A stretch of DNA of 64,000 nt from Legionella sp. W10-070 (GCF_900640175.1 NZ_CAAAJC010000006.1:1-64000), one strand, 5' to 3'. Counted from the stretch's first letter, positions 17,273-28,183 are shown. A program made the numbers and translations. Notes: generated by a model not told the origin, from the letters alone.

Positions 17273-18418
17273 ATGGGTTGGAATGAGCCGGATAAGGGCA
17301 AGGATCCATGGAGTGGAAAAAATCAGCCACCAGATCTGGATGAAGCATTAAAGCGTTTTCAGGAGAAACTTAAAAAAACGTTTCTGGGTGGGGCTAACAA
17401 GTCTGGCGGCGATGGTTCTTCTTCCAGTAAAAGCGGAGGCTTACTGGCGCTGATGATTGGCCTGGTTGTATTCATCCTGTGGGCATTGGCCGGCATTTTT
17501 ATTGTCGATCCTGCTGAGCAGGCGGTGATTTTGCGTTTTGGCAAGTATGTGGAAACCGTTGGTCCAGGCCCTCATTGGATTCCGCGCATCATTTCTACAA
17601 AAATCGTAAAAAACGTTGATCGGGTTCTCGACTACTCTTATGCAGCACAAATGCTGACCATGGATGAGAGCCTGGTTTCTGTTTCTCTGGTAGTCCAATA
17701 TCGTATCGGCGATCTGGAAGATTATTTATTCAATGTAGCAGACCCGCAAGAAAGCTTACAACAGGCTACGTCAAGCGCTTTGAGGCAGGTAGTTGGTAAT
17801 ACTACCTTCGATCAGATCATTACTGAAGGCCGTGAAGCCTGGGGTACGAATGTTCAGGATACCCTAATCAAAATGCTTGAGAAGTATAAGACTGGTATTG
17901 TCATCGTGAATGTCTCCCCTCAGCCGGCGCGTGCACCCGAAAAAGTGCAGGATGCTTTTGATGATGCAATTAAGGCGCGTGAAGACGAGAAGCGTTTTAA
18001 GGAACAAGCGCTGGCTTATCAGGCTCGCGTGGTTCCTATTGCTGAAGGGAACGCGAAGCGTATTCTGGAAGAGGCGCAGGCATTTGCAGCGCAGGTTATC
18101 TTGCGTGCCAAAGGAGATGTTGCTGAATTTTTAGCGTTACTGCCTGAGTACATCCGGGCTCCCAGAGTGACTTCTGAACGTATGTATTTAGAAACCATAC
18201 AGAAAGTGTTAAATAATAGCAGTAAGATTATTGTCGATGGCAAGGCCGGTAATTTACTCTATTTGCCTCTGGACAAATTATCAATGACGGATGTTCCGCT
18301 GGTTAGACCCACTGACACAGATGGGGTTAACAATGAAGTTATGACGAAAGAAACGGAAGACATGATAACAGATCGCAATATTGGCAGACGAACCTATCGT
18401 CAAGGGAGGGGTAACTAA
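17273..18418 (+). CDS. hflK: FtsH protease modulator HflK
   Basis: The 381-residue protein has a Gly-rich N-terminal tail, one transmembrane helix at about 60-80 and a periplasmic SPFH/prohibitin domain beginning DPAEQAVILRFGKYVETVGPG. A long Ala/Glu-rich coiled coil and a polar C-terminal tail follow. HflK and HflC form a large membrane assembly that controls the AAA protease FtsH. GGGAGAT serves as the RBS. The hflK stop directly abuts the hflC ATG. Confidence 0.95.
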   Translation: MGWNEPDKGKDPWSGKNQPPDLDEALKRFQEKLKKTFLGGANKSGGDGSSSSKSGGLLALMIGLVVFILWALAGIFIVDPAEQAVILRFGKYVETVGPGPHWIPRIISTKIVKNVDRVLDYSYAAQMLTMDESLVSVSLVVQYRIGDLEDYLFNVADPQESLQQATSSALRQVVGNTTFDQIITEGREAWGTNVQDTLIKMLEKYKTGIVIVNVSPQPARAPEKVQDAFDDAIKAREDEKRFKEQALAYQARVVPIAEGNAKRILEEAQAFAAQVILRAKGDVAEFLALLPEYIRAPRVTSERMYLETIQKVLNNSSKIIVDGKAGNLLYLPLDKLSMTDVPLVRPTDTDGVNNEVMTKETEDMITDRNIGRRTYRQGRGN

Positions 18419-19333
18419 ATGAATGCAGCAAAAACAACCCTGGGCATTCTGGCATTTGTTATTTTAATGATATTACTTGCGAGTGTATTTACGATTACTC
18501 AGGGCCAGCATGGTATTCTGCTTCGCTTGGGCCGACTGGTAACCGACAGCAATACGGACAGGGTCAAAATCCTTGGGCCTGGTTTACATATAAAGGCTCC
18601 CTTTGTTGAAAGTGCCCGTATTTTTGATACTCGCATCCAAACGTTGGATATCAAATCTTCACGAATAGTCACTAAAGAGAAGAAGGATGTGATTGTCGAT
18701 TATTATGTAAAATGGCGAATTCAGGACTTGGCTCGTTACTTTAAGTCAACTGGCGGTAATCAATTCAAGGCAGAAACCTTGCTTGAACAACAGTTAAACA
18801 CTTTATTGCGTGCAGAGTTTGGTAAACGGACTATTTCTGAAATGGTTTCAGGTGGACGTGATGATGTAACGGAGACGTTAAGAGACAAGGCAGAGGAGCA
18901 AGCATCTCAATTAGGTATTCGGATTGTTGATGTACGAATCAAAGGAATTGAGCTACCTGAAAATACCACTAATAATATATTCCAGTTTATGCGAGCCAAT
19001 ATGCAGAAAATAGCTAACCGTCATCGTGCGGATGGTAATGCTGCAGCAGAGGCTATCAGAGCGGCGGCAGATGCCCAGGTAACCGTATTAATTGCTAAAG
19101 CACAAAGTGAAGGACAGGTCATCCGATCTGGGGGGCAGGCTCAGGCGGCCAAAATTTATGCTGATGCATTTGGCAAAGATAAGGATTTTTTTGGATTTTA
19201 CCGCAGCTTAAAGGCTTATGAGGGCAGCTTAAACAGTAAGCAGGACATCCTGGTTCTAGATCAAAGCAATGCTTTTTTTGAATACTTTAAGCATGGATTA
19301 ACAAAAGATAATGGTACTCAGGCTAAAACCTGA
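18419..19333 (+). CDS. hflC: FtsH protease modulator HflC
   Basis: The 304-residue SPFH protein has an N-terminal membrane anchor at about 5-25 and the motif TQGQHGILLRLGRLV. A coiled-coil region contains ANRHRADGNAAAEAIRAAAD, and the C terminus carries the family's YADAFGKDKDFFGFYRSLKAYE. It starts at the base after the hflK stop, with GGGAGGGG upstream acting as the RBS. It is followed by a strong intrinsic terminator. Confidence 0.96.
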   Translation: MNAAKTTLGILAFVILMILLASVFTITQGQHGILLRLGRLVTDSNTDRVKILGPGLHIKAPFVESARIFDTRIQTLDIKSSRIVTKEKKDVIVDYYVKWRIQDLARYFKSTGGNQFKAETLLEQQLNTLLRAEFGKRTISEMVSGGRDDVTETLRDKAEEQASQLGIRIVDVRIKGIELPENTTNNIFQFMRANMQKIANRHRADGNAAAEAIRAAADAQVTVLIAKAQSEGQVIRSGGQAQAAKIYADAFGKDKDFFGFYRSLKAYEGSLNSKQDILVLDQSNAFFEYFKHGLTKDNGTQAKT

Positions 19334-19358
19334 TTATAATTACCAATTTTGCTGAAAT

Positions 19359-19384
19359 GGGTTAAGCGTGCTTAGCCCTTTTTT
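19359..19384 (+). terminator. Intrinsic terminator after hflKC
   Basis: GGGTTAAGC and GCTTAGCCC form a GC-rich 9-bp stem (one G-U pair) followed directly by TTTTTTATT, a textbook Rho-independent terminator 25 bp after hflC. Confidence 0.9.
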
Positions 19385-19421
19385 ATTGTAAAGCAGGCGT
19401 CTAAAAAGAAAGTTATATGCT

Positions 19422-19596
19422 CTAGTACCGTTTCCATTTAGTTTTGACAGGTTGTCTTGAGCAAATTGTTCTTTTTTTGTCATCCCCGAGAAGGCGGGGA
19501 TCGATGCAGGATATAGCACGGAGCGACTTAAAAATGGATTCCCGCTTTCGCGGGAATGACAAACAACCTGTCAAAACTAAATGGAAACGGTACTAG
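19422..19596. repeat. Composite inverted repeat with REP-like core (second copy type)
   Basis: Perfect 34-bp arms at 19422-19455 and 19563-19596 begin and end with CTAG. Inside is an inverted REP-like pair: GTCATCCCCG...CGGGGATC (about 19479-19502) and GGATTCCCGC...GCGGGAATGAC (about 19536-19560). The architecture and terminal CTAGTAC match the element at 8417-8585. Most of the arm sequence differs yet remains self-complementary. It separates hflKC from the DUF2065-purA pair. Confidence 0.8.
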
Positions 19597-19737
19597 TTTG
19601 TTGTGGCACTGGTCGATTCTTCCCGTGCATAAGTTAAGGTATCTTTTCGGTTGAATTATTACCTTTGGCTTTAACTCTCTGAGGAGACAGTGAATTATTT
19701 ATTAAAGAGTTGACGTGCTTGTTTATTGGAGATTGTA

Positions 19738-19935
19738 GTGCTTGTTAATTTTCTCTCGGCTGTTGCTTTGGTGTTTGTATTTGAAGGTTTAATGCCATTT
19801 GCTTCGCCCTCAAGATGGAAGAAATTATTGCGCAAAATTATTGAGCAAGATGAAAAGGTATTGCGCATTACCGGGTTTTTTAGCATGCTGGTGGGGGTAA
19901 TTCTTCTCACCGTGGTTCATCAATTTGTAGATTAA
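19738..19935 (+). CDS. DUF2065 family small membrane protein
   Basis: The 65-residue protein has two transmembrane helices (about 3-20 and 43-62). The motif VFVFEGLMPFASPSRWKKLL and RITGFFSMLVGVILL identify DUF2065 (YjeT-type). The frame is open to TTG 19726. I prefer GTG 19738, which has GGAG six bases upstream. The hflK-hflC-DUF2065-purA order is conserved in gammaproteobacteria. Function is unknown. Confidence 0.85.
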   Translation: MLVNFLSAVALVFVFEGLMPFASPSRWKKLLRKIIEQDEKVLRITGFFSMLVGVILLTVVHQFVD

Positions 19936-21246
<1,311 letters not shown>

Positions 21247-21252
21247 AAACGT

Positions 21253-21285
21253 AGCCAGGACTTGCCAAAGATGGCAGATCCTGGC
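21253..21285 (+). terminator. Terminator-like hairpin after purA
   Basis: GCCAGGA-CTTGCC...GGCAG-ATCCTGGC forms a stem of about 12 bp with a small bulge, followed by TTTAT. It starts seven bases after the purA stop. Confidence 0.7.
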
Positions 21286-21368
21286 TTTATAATATGCTGG
21301 TGGGCTGTTAATTTTGTTACTGTAGGATGACGATAGCCTCTAAGAGAGCATCATAACAGGAGGTTACG

Positions 21369-22184
21369 ATGTTTGCTTCTTTTTTTAAATTAGTTCAGGA
21401 AAATCAGCCAGTTGCTACGACAGGAGCGATTGCACATAGTTATTATTGGCTTACCTCAGGCTCAGAGGATACGGTTTATCATAACCCGGATTTCAAGGTG
21501 CCAGAGACAGCAGATAGTGCTTTTAGTCAAGGAATAGCTATTTACTGTATTCACGGCACTTTTGATCAGTCAGCCTCATTTTCCCGCATTGCCGAACGTT
21601 TAATTGCACAAGGTTTGCCAGATTTTATCTCTTCAATTCATCTTGTTTCTTTTGCAGGAAGGTATCAAGGAAACGGAATTGATTATTTTTCTCGGCAACT
21701 TATGGAGAAGATTGAAAAAAATGGTCACCAGCAGGTGATTTTCTTGGGTCATTCACGAGGCGGTTTGGTTGCCAGCTATGCTGCGGAAGAGTATGCCGGC
21801 AATCGGGGAATTAACGTGCATCTGGTGGTTAATATCTGCTCTCCTTTCGGCGGTTCTTATTTGGCTGTAAAGCCTCTTTCCTGGTTTTCTCACTCGGTTT
21901 TACAAATGGAAAATAACAGTGAATTTCTGAAGACCCTTAATGAAAAATTAGCACAAACGAACAGGAAATATTATTTTATTGCTGCCAAAAAAGATTGGAT
22001 TGTCAGAATGATAGACGCTTTTTCACTGGGTTATGTTAAAAAACATCCTGGTTCTTTTCTGATTAGCGAGAGGGAGCATAGTCATTTGTCGATTATGTCC
22101 TCGCATTGGCTGGTGGGTCTTATTCGTGACTGTTTATTTAAACTTGCGGACATTGAAGAACGCCCGCTTAATTGTTTGCATTAA
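21369..22184 (+). CDS. Alpha/beta hydrolase, lipase-like
   Basis: The 271-residue protein has an oxyanion-type IYCIHGTFDQSASF, a nucleophile elbow GHSRGG in IFLGHSRGGLVASYAA, and a late His in REHSHLSIM. These resemble cytosolic lipase or GPI-inositol-deacylase-like serine hydrolases. No signal peptide is visible. The RBS AGGAGG is excellent. It is transcribed alone and converges on the adenosine deaminase gene (5-bp gap). The substrate is unknown. Confidence 0.75.
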   Translation: MFASFFKLVQENQPVATTGAIAHSYYWLTSGSEDTVYHNPDFKVPETADSAFSQGIAIYCIHGTFDQSASFSRIAERLIAQGLPDFISSIHLVSFAGRYQGNGIDYFSRQLMEKIEKNGHQQVIFLGHSRGGLVASYAAEEYAGNRGINVHLVVNICSPFGGSYLAVKPLSWFSHSVLQMENNSEFLKTLNEKLAQTNRKYYFIAAKKDWIVRMIDAFSLGYVKKHPGSFLISEREHSHLSIMSSHWLVGLIRDCLFKLADIEERPLNCLH

Positions 22185-22189
22185 AAAGC

Positions 22190-23677
22190 TTAATGGCGTT
22201 GGGAAAAGCCTTTTTCAAATTGACGGAGCTTGTTTTCCAGCCGCCACTGTAATCTTGCCTTCTCATTGGTTTTAATAAATTCACGGCAACTTGAACTATC
22301 CAATTGTTGGCACGCATGAACTGGCTTGGCCGTTAAAGCATCTTCCCATAAACTATGGCCAGGCATGAAGCTGTAAGTCAGGGCATTGCGGTTTATCATT
22401 TTTAATTCAGGATAATTAATGCCATGGATTAGTACTGCTTCTGCATATTCGCGGGTAAGATCCGTTCTTAGAATCCCTTCATCGTCTGTAGAGAGCACCA
22501 CGGGAACTTTATGGGCAATGTAATAGCGCAGTGGGTGTTTTTTGCCATAGACATTGAGAATTTTCCGGTTACTGGTCAGGTTGATTTCAACAGCTACCGG
22601 TTTGCTGGCCATGTGTTGTAAAAGTTCCTCTGCCTTATTCTCAAAAGCAATGGCTGTCCCATGACCTATACGTTCAGCATGGGCTTTATTGACTGCCTCG
22701 GTAATATGAAAGCGCAAATCGGCTGGTTTCACTTCTTCAGGAGATAATTCACCTGCGTGTAAGGCAATATGGACATCCGGATAAGCTTGATGGAGAAAGG
22801 AGAAAATTTCCATTTGCTTTCTGTAATCCGCCAGTGAAGTTATTCCATCTTCAGGCTGAACCAGATTGACAGCGACAAGATCATTAGAGACTGCAGCTGC
22901 GGCAAAACCATTAAGCGCCTGCGCAAAAACGTTCTCCAAAGGCTGCTCACGCAACACATAATATTGAAATTTAACGGTTAGTTGGCAAACATCCTGTTGA
23001 GGGTTTTGAAAACAACCCAGCTCCTGCCTTGTTTGTCTCAAAAGCTGCTCTGTTTCACTTACAGTGTATTTAATATTTTCCTGAAAAGCCTGATTACTGA
23101 GTAGTTGTTGTTTTGCTTCCGCTAAATGGGCGAGTGAAAATTTTGCCGGGGCAAAGGAGGTGGAATTGGCATTATCTGGCAGAATCATTATTTCTAAATA
23201 CTGTTCATTTTGATTTGCGGCGCGTTCTATGATCTCGGTAAGTAGCTGCGGGCTGTAATTAATAACTATTGGCATGAACTTACCAAAACTATTAAAAAAA
23301 TGATCATGTCCGGACTCCTTTCCCGCAACAAAGTTTTTCATCGACCAGGCTCTAATCGCTTGACTGTAGAGTGCTGGATGAGCTGTTAATTCCTTGGTAT
23401 TAAGTCCGGAGCATTGTTCAATGATTTTACTGATAACAAAGGTATTTTGATTGAGGCAATAATTACCCTTTGCTGCAAGAGCCAACATTGTTTCTGGATA
23501 AGCACCTCCAGCCAGATGATAATGAAGTTCTCCGCTTTTAGGCATGCTTTTTAAAAATGCATATAAGGCATTGGGATCTTGTTTAATTGTATTAAAGTGA
23601 TCATTGATATCAGCGAATGCTGTGGATTGACAGCCTGCTAACCATAGAAGGAGTGTACAAAATTTTAAAAAACGCAT
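22190..23677 (-). CDS. Adenosine deaminase family lipoprotein
   Basis: The protein has about 495 residues, with a lipoprotein signal peptide (lipobox LAGC near residues 14-17 from the ATG at 23677; a TTG at 23689 is less likely). It then has the adenosine/AMP deaminase metal sites: HYHLAGG, LHAGE, ERIGHGTAI and STDDEGI. The enzyme is thus predicted to deaminate adenosine or a related purine outside the cytoplasm, in the periplasm or on the surface. It is larger than cytosolic Add (about 340 residues), like secreted ADGF-type enzymes. It is a stand-alone gene. Confidence 0.85.
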   Translation of the reverse strand: MRFLKFCTLLLWLAGCQSTAFADINDHFNTIKQDPNALYAFLKSMPKSGELHYHLAGGAYPETMLALAAKGNYCLNQNTFVISKIIEQCSGLNTKELTAHPALYSQAIRAWSMKNFVAGKESGHDHFFNSFGKFMPIVINYSPQLLTEIIERAANQNEQYLEIMILPDNANSTSFAPAKFSLAHLAEAKQQLLSNQAFQENIKYTVSETEQLLRQTRQELGCFQNPQQDVCQLTVKFQYYVLREQPLENVFAQALNGFAAAAVSNDLVAVNLVQPEDGITSLADYRKQMEIFSFLHQAYPDVHIALHAGELSPEEVKPADLRFHITEAVNKAHAERIGHGTAIAFENKAEELLQHMASKPVAVEINLTSNRKILNVYGKKHPLRYYIAHKVPVVLSTDDEGILRTDLTREYAEAVLIHGINYPELKMINRNALTYSFMPGHSLWEDALTAKPVHACQQLDSSSCREFIKTNEKARLQWRLENKLRQFEKGFSQRH

Positions 23678-23827
23678 AAGAGCAAGCAAAAAATAAAAGC
23701 AGGTTGTATTATCTCATAAAAAACGAAAGATCGAGTAGCATTAGCACGGATTATTTAATTCATTTCATAATGGCAGGTTACTTAATTGATTTTTGCTTCT
23801 TTGCATAGGACTGACAAGCATCAATGT

Positions 23828-23853
23828 AAATCCCACAGCGAGCTGTGGGATTT
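23828..23853. terminator. Hairpin downstream of ctp
   Basis: AAATCCCACAGC and GCTGTGGGATTT form a perfect 12-bp stem around a two-base loop, 24 bp beyond the ctp stop on the minus strand. Flanking T-richness is modest. Confidence 0.75.
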
Positions 23854-23876
23854 AAGGTTATATCGGTTGAGGTTTT

Positions 23877-25220
23877 TTATCGCTGGGCAACTGCCAAACC
23901 TTTTAAGATAGTCAGGGCGGCATAAAGCTGATAATCCTCATGGAGCAGGGTTTGATTATCTTTGGCAGATACAGACGTATTGCTTTTCTCTTTTGATTCA
24001 TCTTTATTGAGCAGATGACCATTAAGATCTGCCTCGCTGAAACCTGCAAAAGCCGCCCCCTTATTGTCAGATTTTGGAACTTCTATTTCCTCGACAACAA
24101 TATCAGGCGTGATCCCTTTTGCCTGAATAGAAGTACCGGCAGGAGTATAATATAAGGCAGTGGTTAATTTTATCCCGCGTTTTTCATCAAGGGGAAGGAC
24201 CGTTTGTACAGACCCCTTGCCAAAGCTTTGTGTGCCGAGGATGACTGCCCGCTTATTATCTTTTAATGCACCGGCGACAATTTCAGAGGCAGAGGCTGAG
24301 CCGTTGTTAATGAGTACAACAATCGGTGCATTGTCGAGGATATCACCTGGATTTGCCAATGCGGTAAATTTTGACCCGGGAAGTCGTCCCTGCGTATAGA
24401 CTATCATTTCTTGCTTGCCATTTTTACCTGAGTCAAGGAAAGCATCAGAAACCTGAATAGCAGAATCAAGCAGCCCTCCCGGATTATTCCGCAGGTCAAG
24501 TATCAGGCCTTTTAATTTGCCTCCGGACTGTTGCTTTAACTGAGCAATTGCTTTCTCCATATCTTCACCGGTTAAGGCTTGAAATTGAGTCAGGCGAACA
24601 TAGCCATAGTTATTCTCAAGCAATTTTGCTTTTACGCTTTTGACAACAATCTTTTCCCGTATCAATGAGAAAACCAGAGGTTTTCCTTCCCCTTTACGCA
24701 GGATAGTTAAATCGAGTGTAGAGCCTTCTTTGCCCCGCATTAAATCAACGGCTTCCCTTAGACTCAGTCCCTGGACTGACTGGTTACCTAGTTTGATAAT
24801 ATAATCACCAGCCTTGATGCCTGCTTTAAAAGCAGGGGTATCTACCAATGGTGTTACTACTTTGACGACCCCATCCTCCATGGTGACCTCAATACCAAGA
24901 CCACCAAATTCGCCGCTGGTAGAAGTTTGTAATTCCTGGAATGCACTTTCGTCCAGATAAGTTGAGTGTGGATCCAGGCCGTTAAGCATCCCACGAATTG
25001 CATTGTCAAATAATTCCTTGTCATCGATAGGTTTTACGTAATATTTTTTTATCTGACCGATGGCATTGGAGAAACGCTGGACATCTTCCATTGGAATTTG
25101 TTTGGTCGTAGTTTGTGTCGTTGTTGCTGTCTCGCCGGCAGTAAATGCTTGTACAGGGAAAATCAAAGCGGTCGTTACAAATGTAGCTATTGCTCCAAAA
25201 TAAAACCGTTTGTTGTGCAT
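23877..25220 (-). CDS. S41 family carboxy-terminal processing protease
   Basis: The 447-residue periplasmic protease has a signal peptide (about 1-26, ending VQAF). An N-terminal helical region is followed by a PDZ domain (about 95-180, with GGLGIEVTMEDG). The tail-specific protease domain carries the catalytic serine in NNGSASASEIVAGALKD and the lysine in GTQSFGKGSVQTV. The C-terminal tail is low in complexity and charged. It is the last gene of gpmI-envC-ctp, a common gammaproteobacterial cluster linked to envelope maintenance; an 83-bp gap follows envC. Confidence 0.93.
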   Translation of the reverse strand: MHNKRFYFGAIATFVTTALIFPVQAFTAGETATTTQTTTKQIPMEDVQRFSNAIGQIKKYYVKPIDDKELFDNAIRGMLNGLDPHSTYLDESAFQELQTSTSGEFGGLGIEVTMEDGVVKVVTPLVDTPAFKAGIKAGDYIIKLGNQSVQGLSLREAVDLMRGKEGSTLDLTILRKGEGKPLVFSLIREKIVVKSVKAKLLENNYGYVRLTQFQALTGEDMEKAIAQLKQQSGGKLKGLILDLRNNPGGLLDSAIQVSDAFLDSGKNGKQEMIVYTQGRLPGSKFTALANPGDILDNAPIVVLINNGSASASEIVAGALKDNKRAVILGTQSFGKGSVQTVLPLDEKRGIKLTTALYYTPAGTSIQAKGITPDIVVEEIEVPKSDNKGAAFAGFSEADLNGHLLNKDESKEKSNTSVSAKDNQTLLHEDYQLYAALTILKGLAVAQR

Positions 25221-25303
25221 ACTGTTCTCCTTGGTGGTTTGGCGCGCAACAAGCGGCCAGCTCCGGTATATTTGTATCTAGCAATATAAGTGCCAGCGGC
25301 AAA

Positions 25304-26539
25304 TCACGACAACCACTCAAGAGGAGGGATCGCTTTACCACGATGTCTTACCTCGAAGTATAGTCCGTTTTGTTTAAGTCCGCCGCTGTGACCAACGGTG
25401 GCAATTTGTTCCCCCTGAAAAACAGATTCGCCTTTTCGCTTAAATAAGGATTGATTATGGGCATAGAGGGTCATAAAGCCCTGGCCATGATCAATAATTA
25501 ATAACAGGCCATAACCATTGAGCCAATCGCTAAAGACAATTTTTCCTGGGTAAACGGCGGTGACAGAGGTTCCTTCAACGGCAAAAAATGTCACCCCCTG
25601 GTTCATTTTTTGTAGCTCCTGCCTGCTGACTTGCACGGGTTGTGGCAATTTTCGACGCATTTGAGTAAAAGCCAGTTTAGGCTGGGTCATACTTTGTACA
25701 GCTAATGTTTTAAGTAAACGGGTTAAGTTACCTTTGTTGCGTTCGTATTCTGCCAGCATATGCTGTTTTGTTTGAATTTCATTATCCAGTGATTGGAGAA
25801 CCGCAGTATGATAGCGTTTGTCTTGCTCAAGTTGCTCCTGGTTCTTGTGAAGCGCTTCCTGCAATTGCTGCTGTTCCCTGATCTCAACCTGAATAGCGTT
25901 TTCATTCAGGGTAATATTTTGTTTTGTGGCATCAATGCCATCAATAATTTTTTGTCGGGATTGAATCAGGTAGCGATAAAAAGTAAGCAAGCGACTAATT
26001 GCATAAGGCTTATCCTGATTAACCAGCCATTTCAGCGGCTGGTACTCCCCCATTTTATACCGTGTACGGACATGTTCGGCCAGGAGTTGTTGCTGGGTAA
26101 GCAGTTGTTTGCTTAACTGCTCGGCCTGTTGCTGTAATGCCGCAATTTTTTGTTTCTTAGCTTCCATATCTGTTTGAATACTTCGTAGTTGCCGTATTCC
26201 TTCACTGATTTGTTTTTCAGTTCCTGCAAGTTCAAAATTCAGTACGCCACGTTTGTCATGGGCATGGGTGAGGATTTCCTTCAGTTTGCTGATTTGGTTA
26301 TCTAACTCTTTCAGTTTGGTTTTGGTCTGAATGATGGTAGTGCTTTCAGCCCAGGCGGTTGTTAAAGAAAAAGCCATCAGGATAATGCATAACCTTACAG
26401 GGCTGCCAATGGTTGACAACAGTGCTTTAAAGGCAATTGGCTTAAATTTTCGTATGAGAGATAAACCGGTACGCAAAGGACTGCTATTGGTTTGCTGGCG
26501 GTAGTTGAGAGTTTCCGGTTGCTCATTTAATAAAGACAT
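25304..26539 (-). CDS. envC: Murein hydrolase activator EnvC-like protein
   Basis: The 411-residue protein has an unusually long N-terminal leader of about 65 residues before its hydrophobic export segment (about 48-64). Extended coiled coils (about 70-280) follow, then a C-terminal LytM/peptidase M23 domain (GTSVTAVYPGKIVFSDWL, YAHNQSLFKRKGESVFQG, YFEVRHRGKAIPPLEWL). The LytM zinc ligands look incomplete, as in EnvC, which activates amidases rather than cutting murein. It lies 20 bp downstream of gpmI. Confidence 0.88.
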   Translation of the reverse strand: MSLLNEQPETLNYRQQTNSSPLRTGLSLIRKFKPIAFKALLSTIGSPVRLCIILMAFSLTTAWAESTTIIQTKTKLKELDNQISKLKEILTHAHDKRGVLNFELAGTEKQISEGIRQLRSIQTDMEAKKQKIAALQQQAEQLSKQLLTQQQLLAEHVRTRYKMGEYQPLKWLVNQDKPYAISRLLTFYRYLIQSRQKIIDGIDATKQNITLNENAIQVEIREQQQLQEALHKNQEQLEQDKRYHTAVLQSLDNEIQTKQHMLAEYERNKGNLTRLLKTLAVQSMTQPKLAFTQMRRKLPQPVQVSRQELQKMNQGVTFFAVEGTSVTAVYPGKIVFSDWLNGYGLLLIIDHGQGFMTLYAHNQSLFKRKGESVFQGEQIATVGHSGGLKQNGLYFEVRHRGKAIPPLEWLS

Positions 26540-26559
26540 TGCCTTCTCATCATGTAATT

Positions 26560-28098
26560 TTATTGGTTTCTTAGCAGTAATGGTTTACCTGTCATTTCCT
26601 TAGGCTGTTCTATACCTAATAAAGCGAGTACAGTAGGTGCCACATCAATCAAACTGCCTTCCTGGCGAATAAAATGCCAATTTTCACCAACAAACAAAAA
26701 AGGGACTGGTTGGGAAGTATGCGCTGTATGAACCTGGCAAGTACCCACATCAAACATGGACTCTGCGTTACCATGATCTGCTGTGATTAACATCATTCCT
26801 TTTTTCCCTGCTAATGTTTGCCATACCTTATGCATGCATTGATCCAGGCACTCTATCGCTTTTACCGTCGCATCGAAGTCTCCTGTATGCCCTACCATGT
26901 CAGCATTCGCATAGTTGCAAATAATCACATCATAAGCCTCGCTCTCGATGGCGTCTACTAATGAGTGAGTGAGCTCTGGCGCACTCATTTCAGGAAGAAG
27001 ATCATAGGTGGCTACTGGCGGAGAGGGAATAAGGATGCGATCTTCATTGGCAAAGATATGTTCTGAGCCACCATTGAAAAAAAAGGTCACATGCGCATAT
27101 TTTTCTGTTTCAGCAATGCGTAACTGGCTAAACCCATTATTGGCAATAATTTCACCCAGGGTATTATTTAATCTCATGGGAGGAAACACGCTTTCCGTCA
27201 TTAAATTCTTAGCATAGGAGGTCATGCTGACAAAGTGGGAGAGTTGAGGCTGCTTGTTGCGGATGAAGCCTTCAAAGGATTCATCTATAAACGATTGTGT
27301 CAGCTGGCGTGCACGGTCAGCACGAAAATTAAAAAAGAACAGTGAATCACCGTCTTCGATAATGTTTCCCGGTCCGATAAGAGTAGGGGGAATGAATTCA
27401 TCGAATTTTTTTTGCGCATAAAAATGGCTAAGCGCTTCCTCAGCAGTTTCAAAATTAAATTTGCTTTGCGCCTGGGTAAGCAAATGGTAGACAGGCGCTA
27501 CTCTTTCCCAGCGCTTGTCTCGGTCCATGGCAAAATAACGTCCGGTAATGGAGTTGATAGTCGCGACAGGATAGTGTTCTAATTGACGATTAAGCCTTTC
27601 AATGCTGTTCAGTGCGCTTTGTGGTGGGGTATCACGACCATCGAGAAATAAATGGAGACAAACCTGATTAAAATCCTGCTTATGGCATAAGGCTAAAAAA
27701 GCAAACAAATGGTTCTCATGACTATGGACTCCACCCGGAGAAAGCAAACCCATTACATGGATGCGCTTATTTTGTTTTTTCATATCGTTGATAAGTTCAA
27801 GGAGCAGCCGATTGCCAGCAAACTCACCGTTGCTGATGGCGTCATTGATGCGGGTAAAATCCTGGGCAATAACACGGCCTGCGCCAATATGCATATGACC
27901 TACCTCAGAGTTGCCCATTTGAGCATCCGGCAAACCAACTTCGACTCCTGAAGCATTTAGCAAAATATGAGGGCGTACTTGCCACCATTCATCCCACTGG
28001 GGTGTATTCGCTGCGGCGATCGCATTATAAGTTTGCTCGTCCCGTTGTCCCCAGCCGTCAAGAATCATCAGGACGAGAGGTCTCTTTTTTGACATCAT
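26560..28098 (-). CDS. gpmI: 2,3-bisphosphoglycerate-independent phosphoglycerate mutase
   Basis: The 512-residue alkaline-phosphatase-superfamily enzyme interconverts 3- and 2-phosphoglycerate. It has the metal-binding LMILDGWG, the phospho-serine S64 in MGNSEVGHMHIGAGR, FLDGRDTPP, NFRADRARQLTQ, and the late metal site ITADHGNAE. Two adjacent Met codons (28098 and 28095) can start it; AAGAGAT is spaced better for the second. It is the first gene of the gpmI-envC-ctp cluster. Confidence 0.96.
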   Translation of the reverse strand: MMSKKRPLVLMILDGWGQRDEQTYNAIAAANTPQWDEWWQVRPHILLNASGVEVGLPDAQMGNSEVGHMHIGAGRVIAQDFTRINDAISNGEFAGNRLLLELINDMKKQNKRIHVMGLLSPGGVHSHENHLFAFLALCHKQDFNQVCLHLFLDGRDTPPQSALNSIERLNRQLEHYPVATINSITGRYFAMDRDKRWERVAPVYHLLTQAQSKFNFETAEEALSHFYAQKKFDEFIPPTLIGPGNIIEDGDSLFFFNFRADRARQLTQSFIDESFEGFIRNKQPQLSHFVSMTSYAKNLMTESVFPPMRLNNTLGEIIANNGFSQLRIAETEKYAHVTFFFNGGSEHIFANEDRILIPSPPVATYDLLPEMSAPELTHSLVDAIESEAYDVIICNYANADMVGHTGDFDATVKAIECLDQCMHKVWQTLAGKKGMMLITADHGNAESMFDVGTCQVHTAHTSQPVPFLFVGENWHFIRQEGSLIDVAPTVLALLGIEQPKEMTGKPLLLRNQ

Positions 28099-28124
28099 TA
28101 ATCTCTTGAAATAAAAATTTCATT

Positions 28125-28183
28125 ATATACCCAATGTACTTCAAAATGCTTGTTTTAGGGATCTTGAACTACATTGGGTATAT
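28125..28183. repeat. TATACCCAA-type inverted repeat
   Basis: ATATACCCAATGTA (28125-28138) and its exact complement TACATTGGGTATAT (28170-28183) enclose ACTTCAAAATGC and TCTTGAACT segments shared with the copy at 15622-15689. It lies just upstream of gpmI and may influence its leader. Confidence 0.8.
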
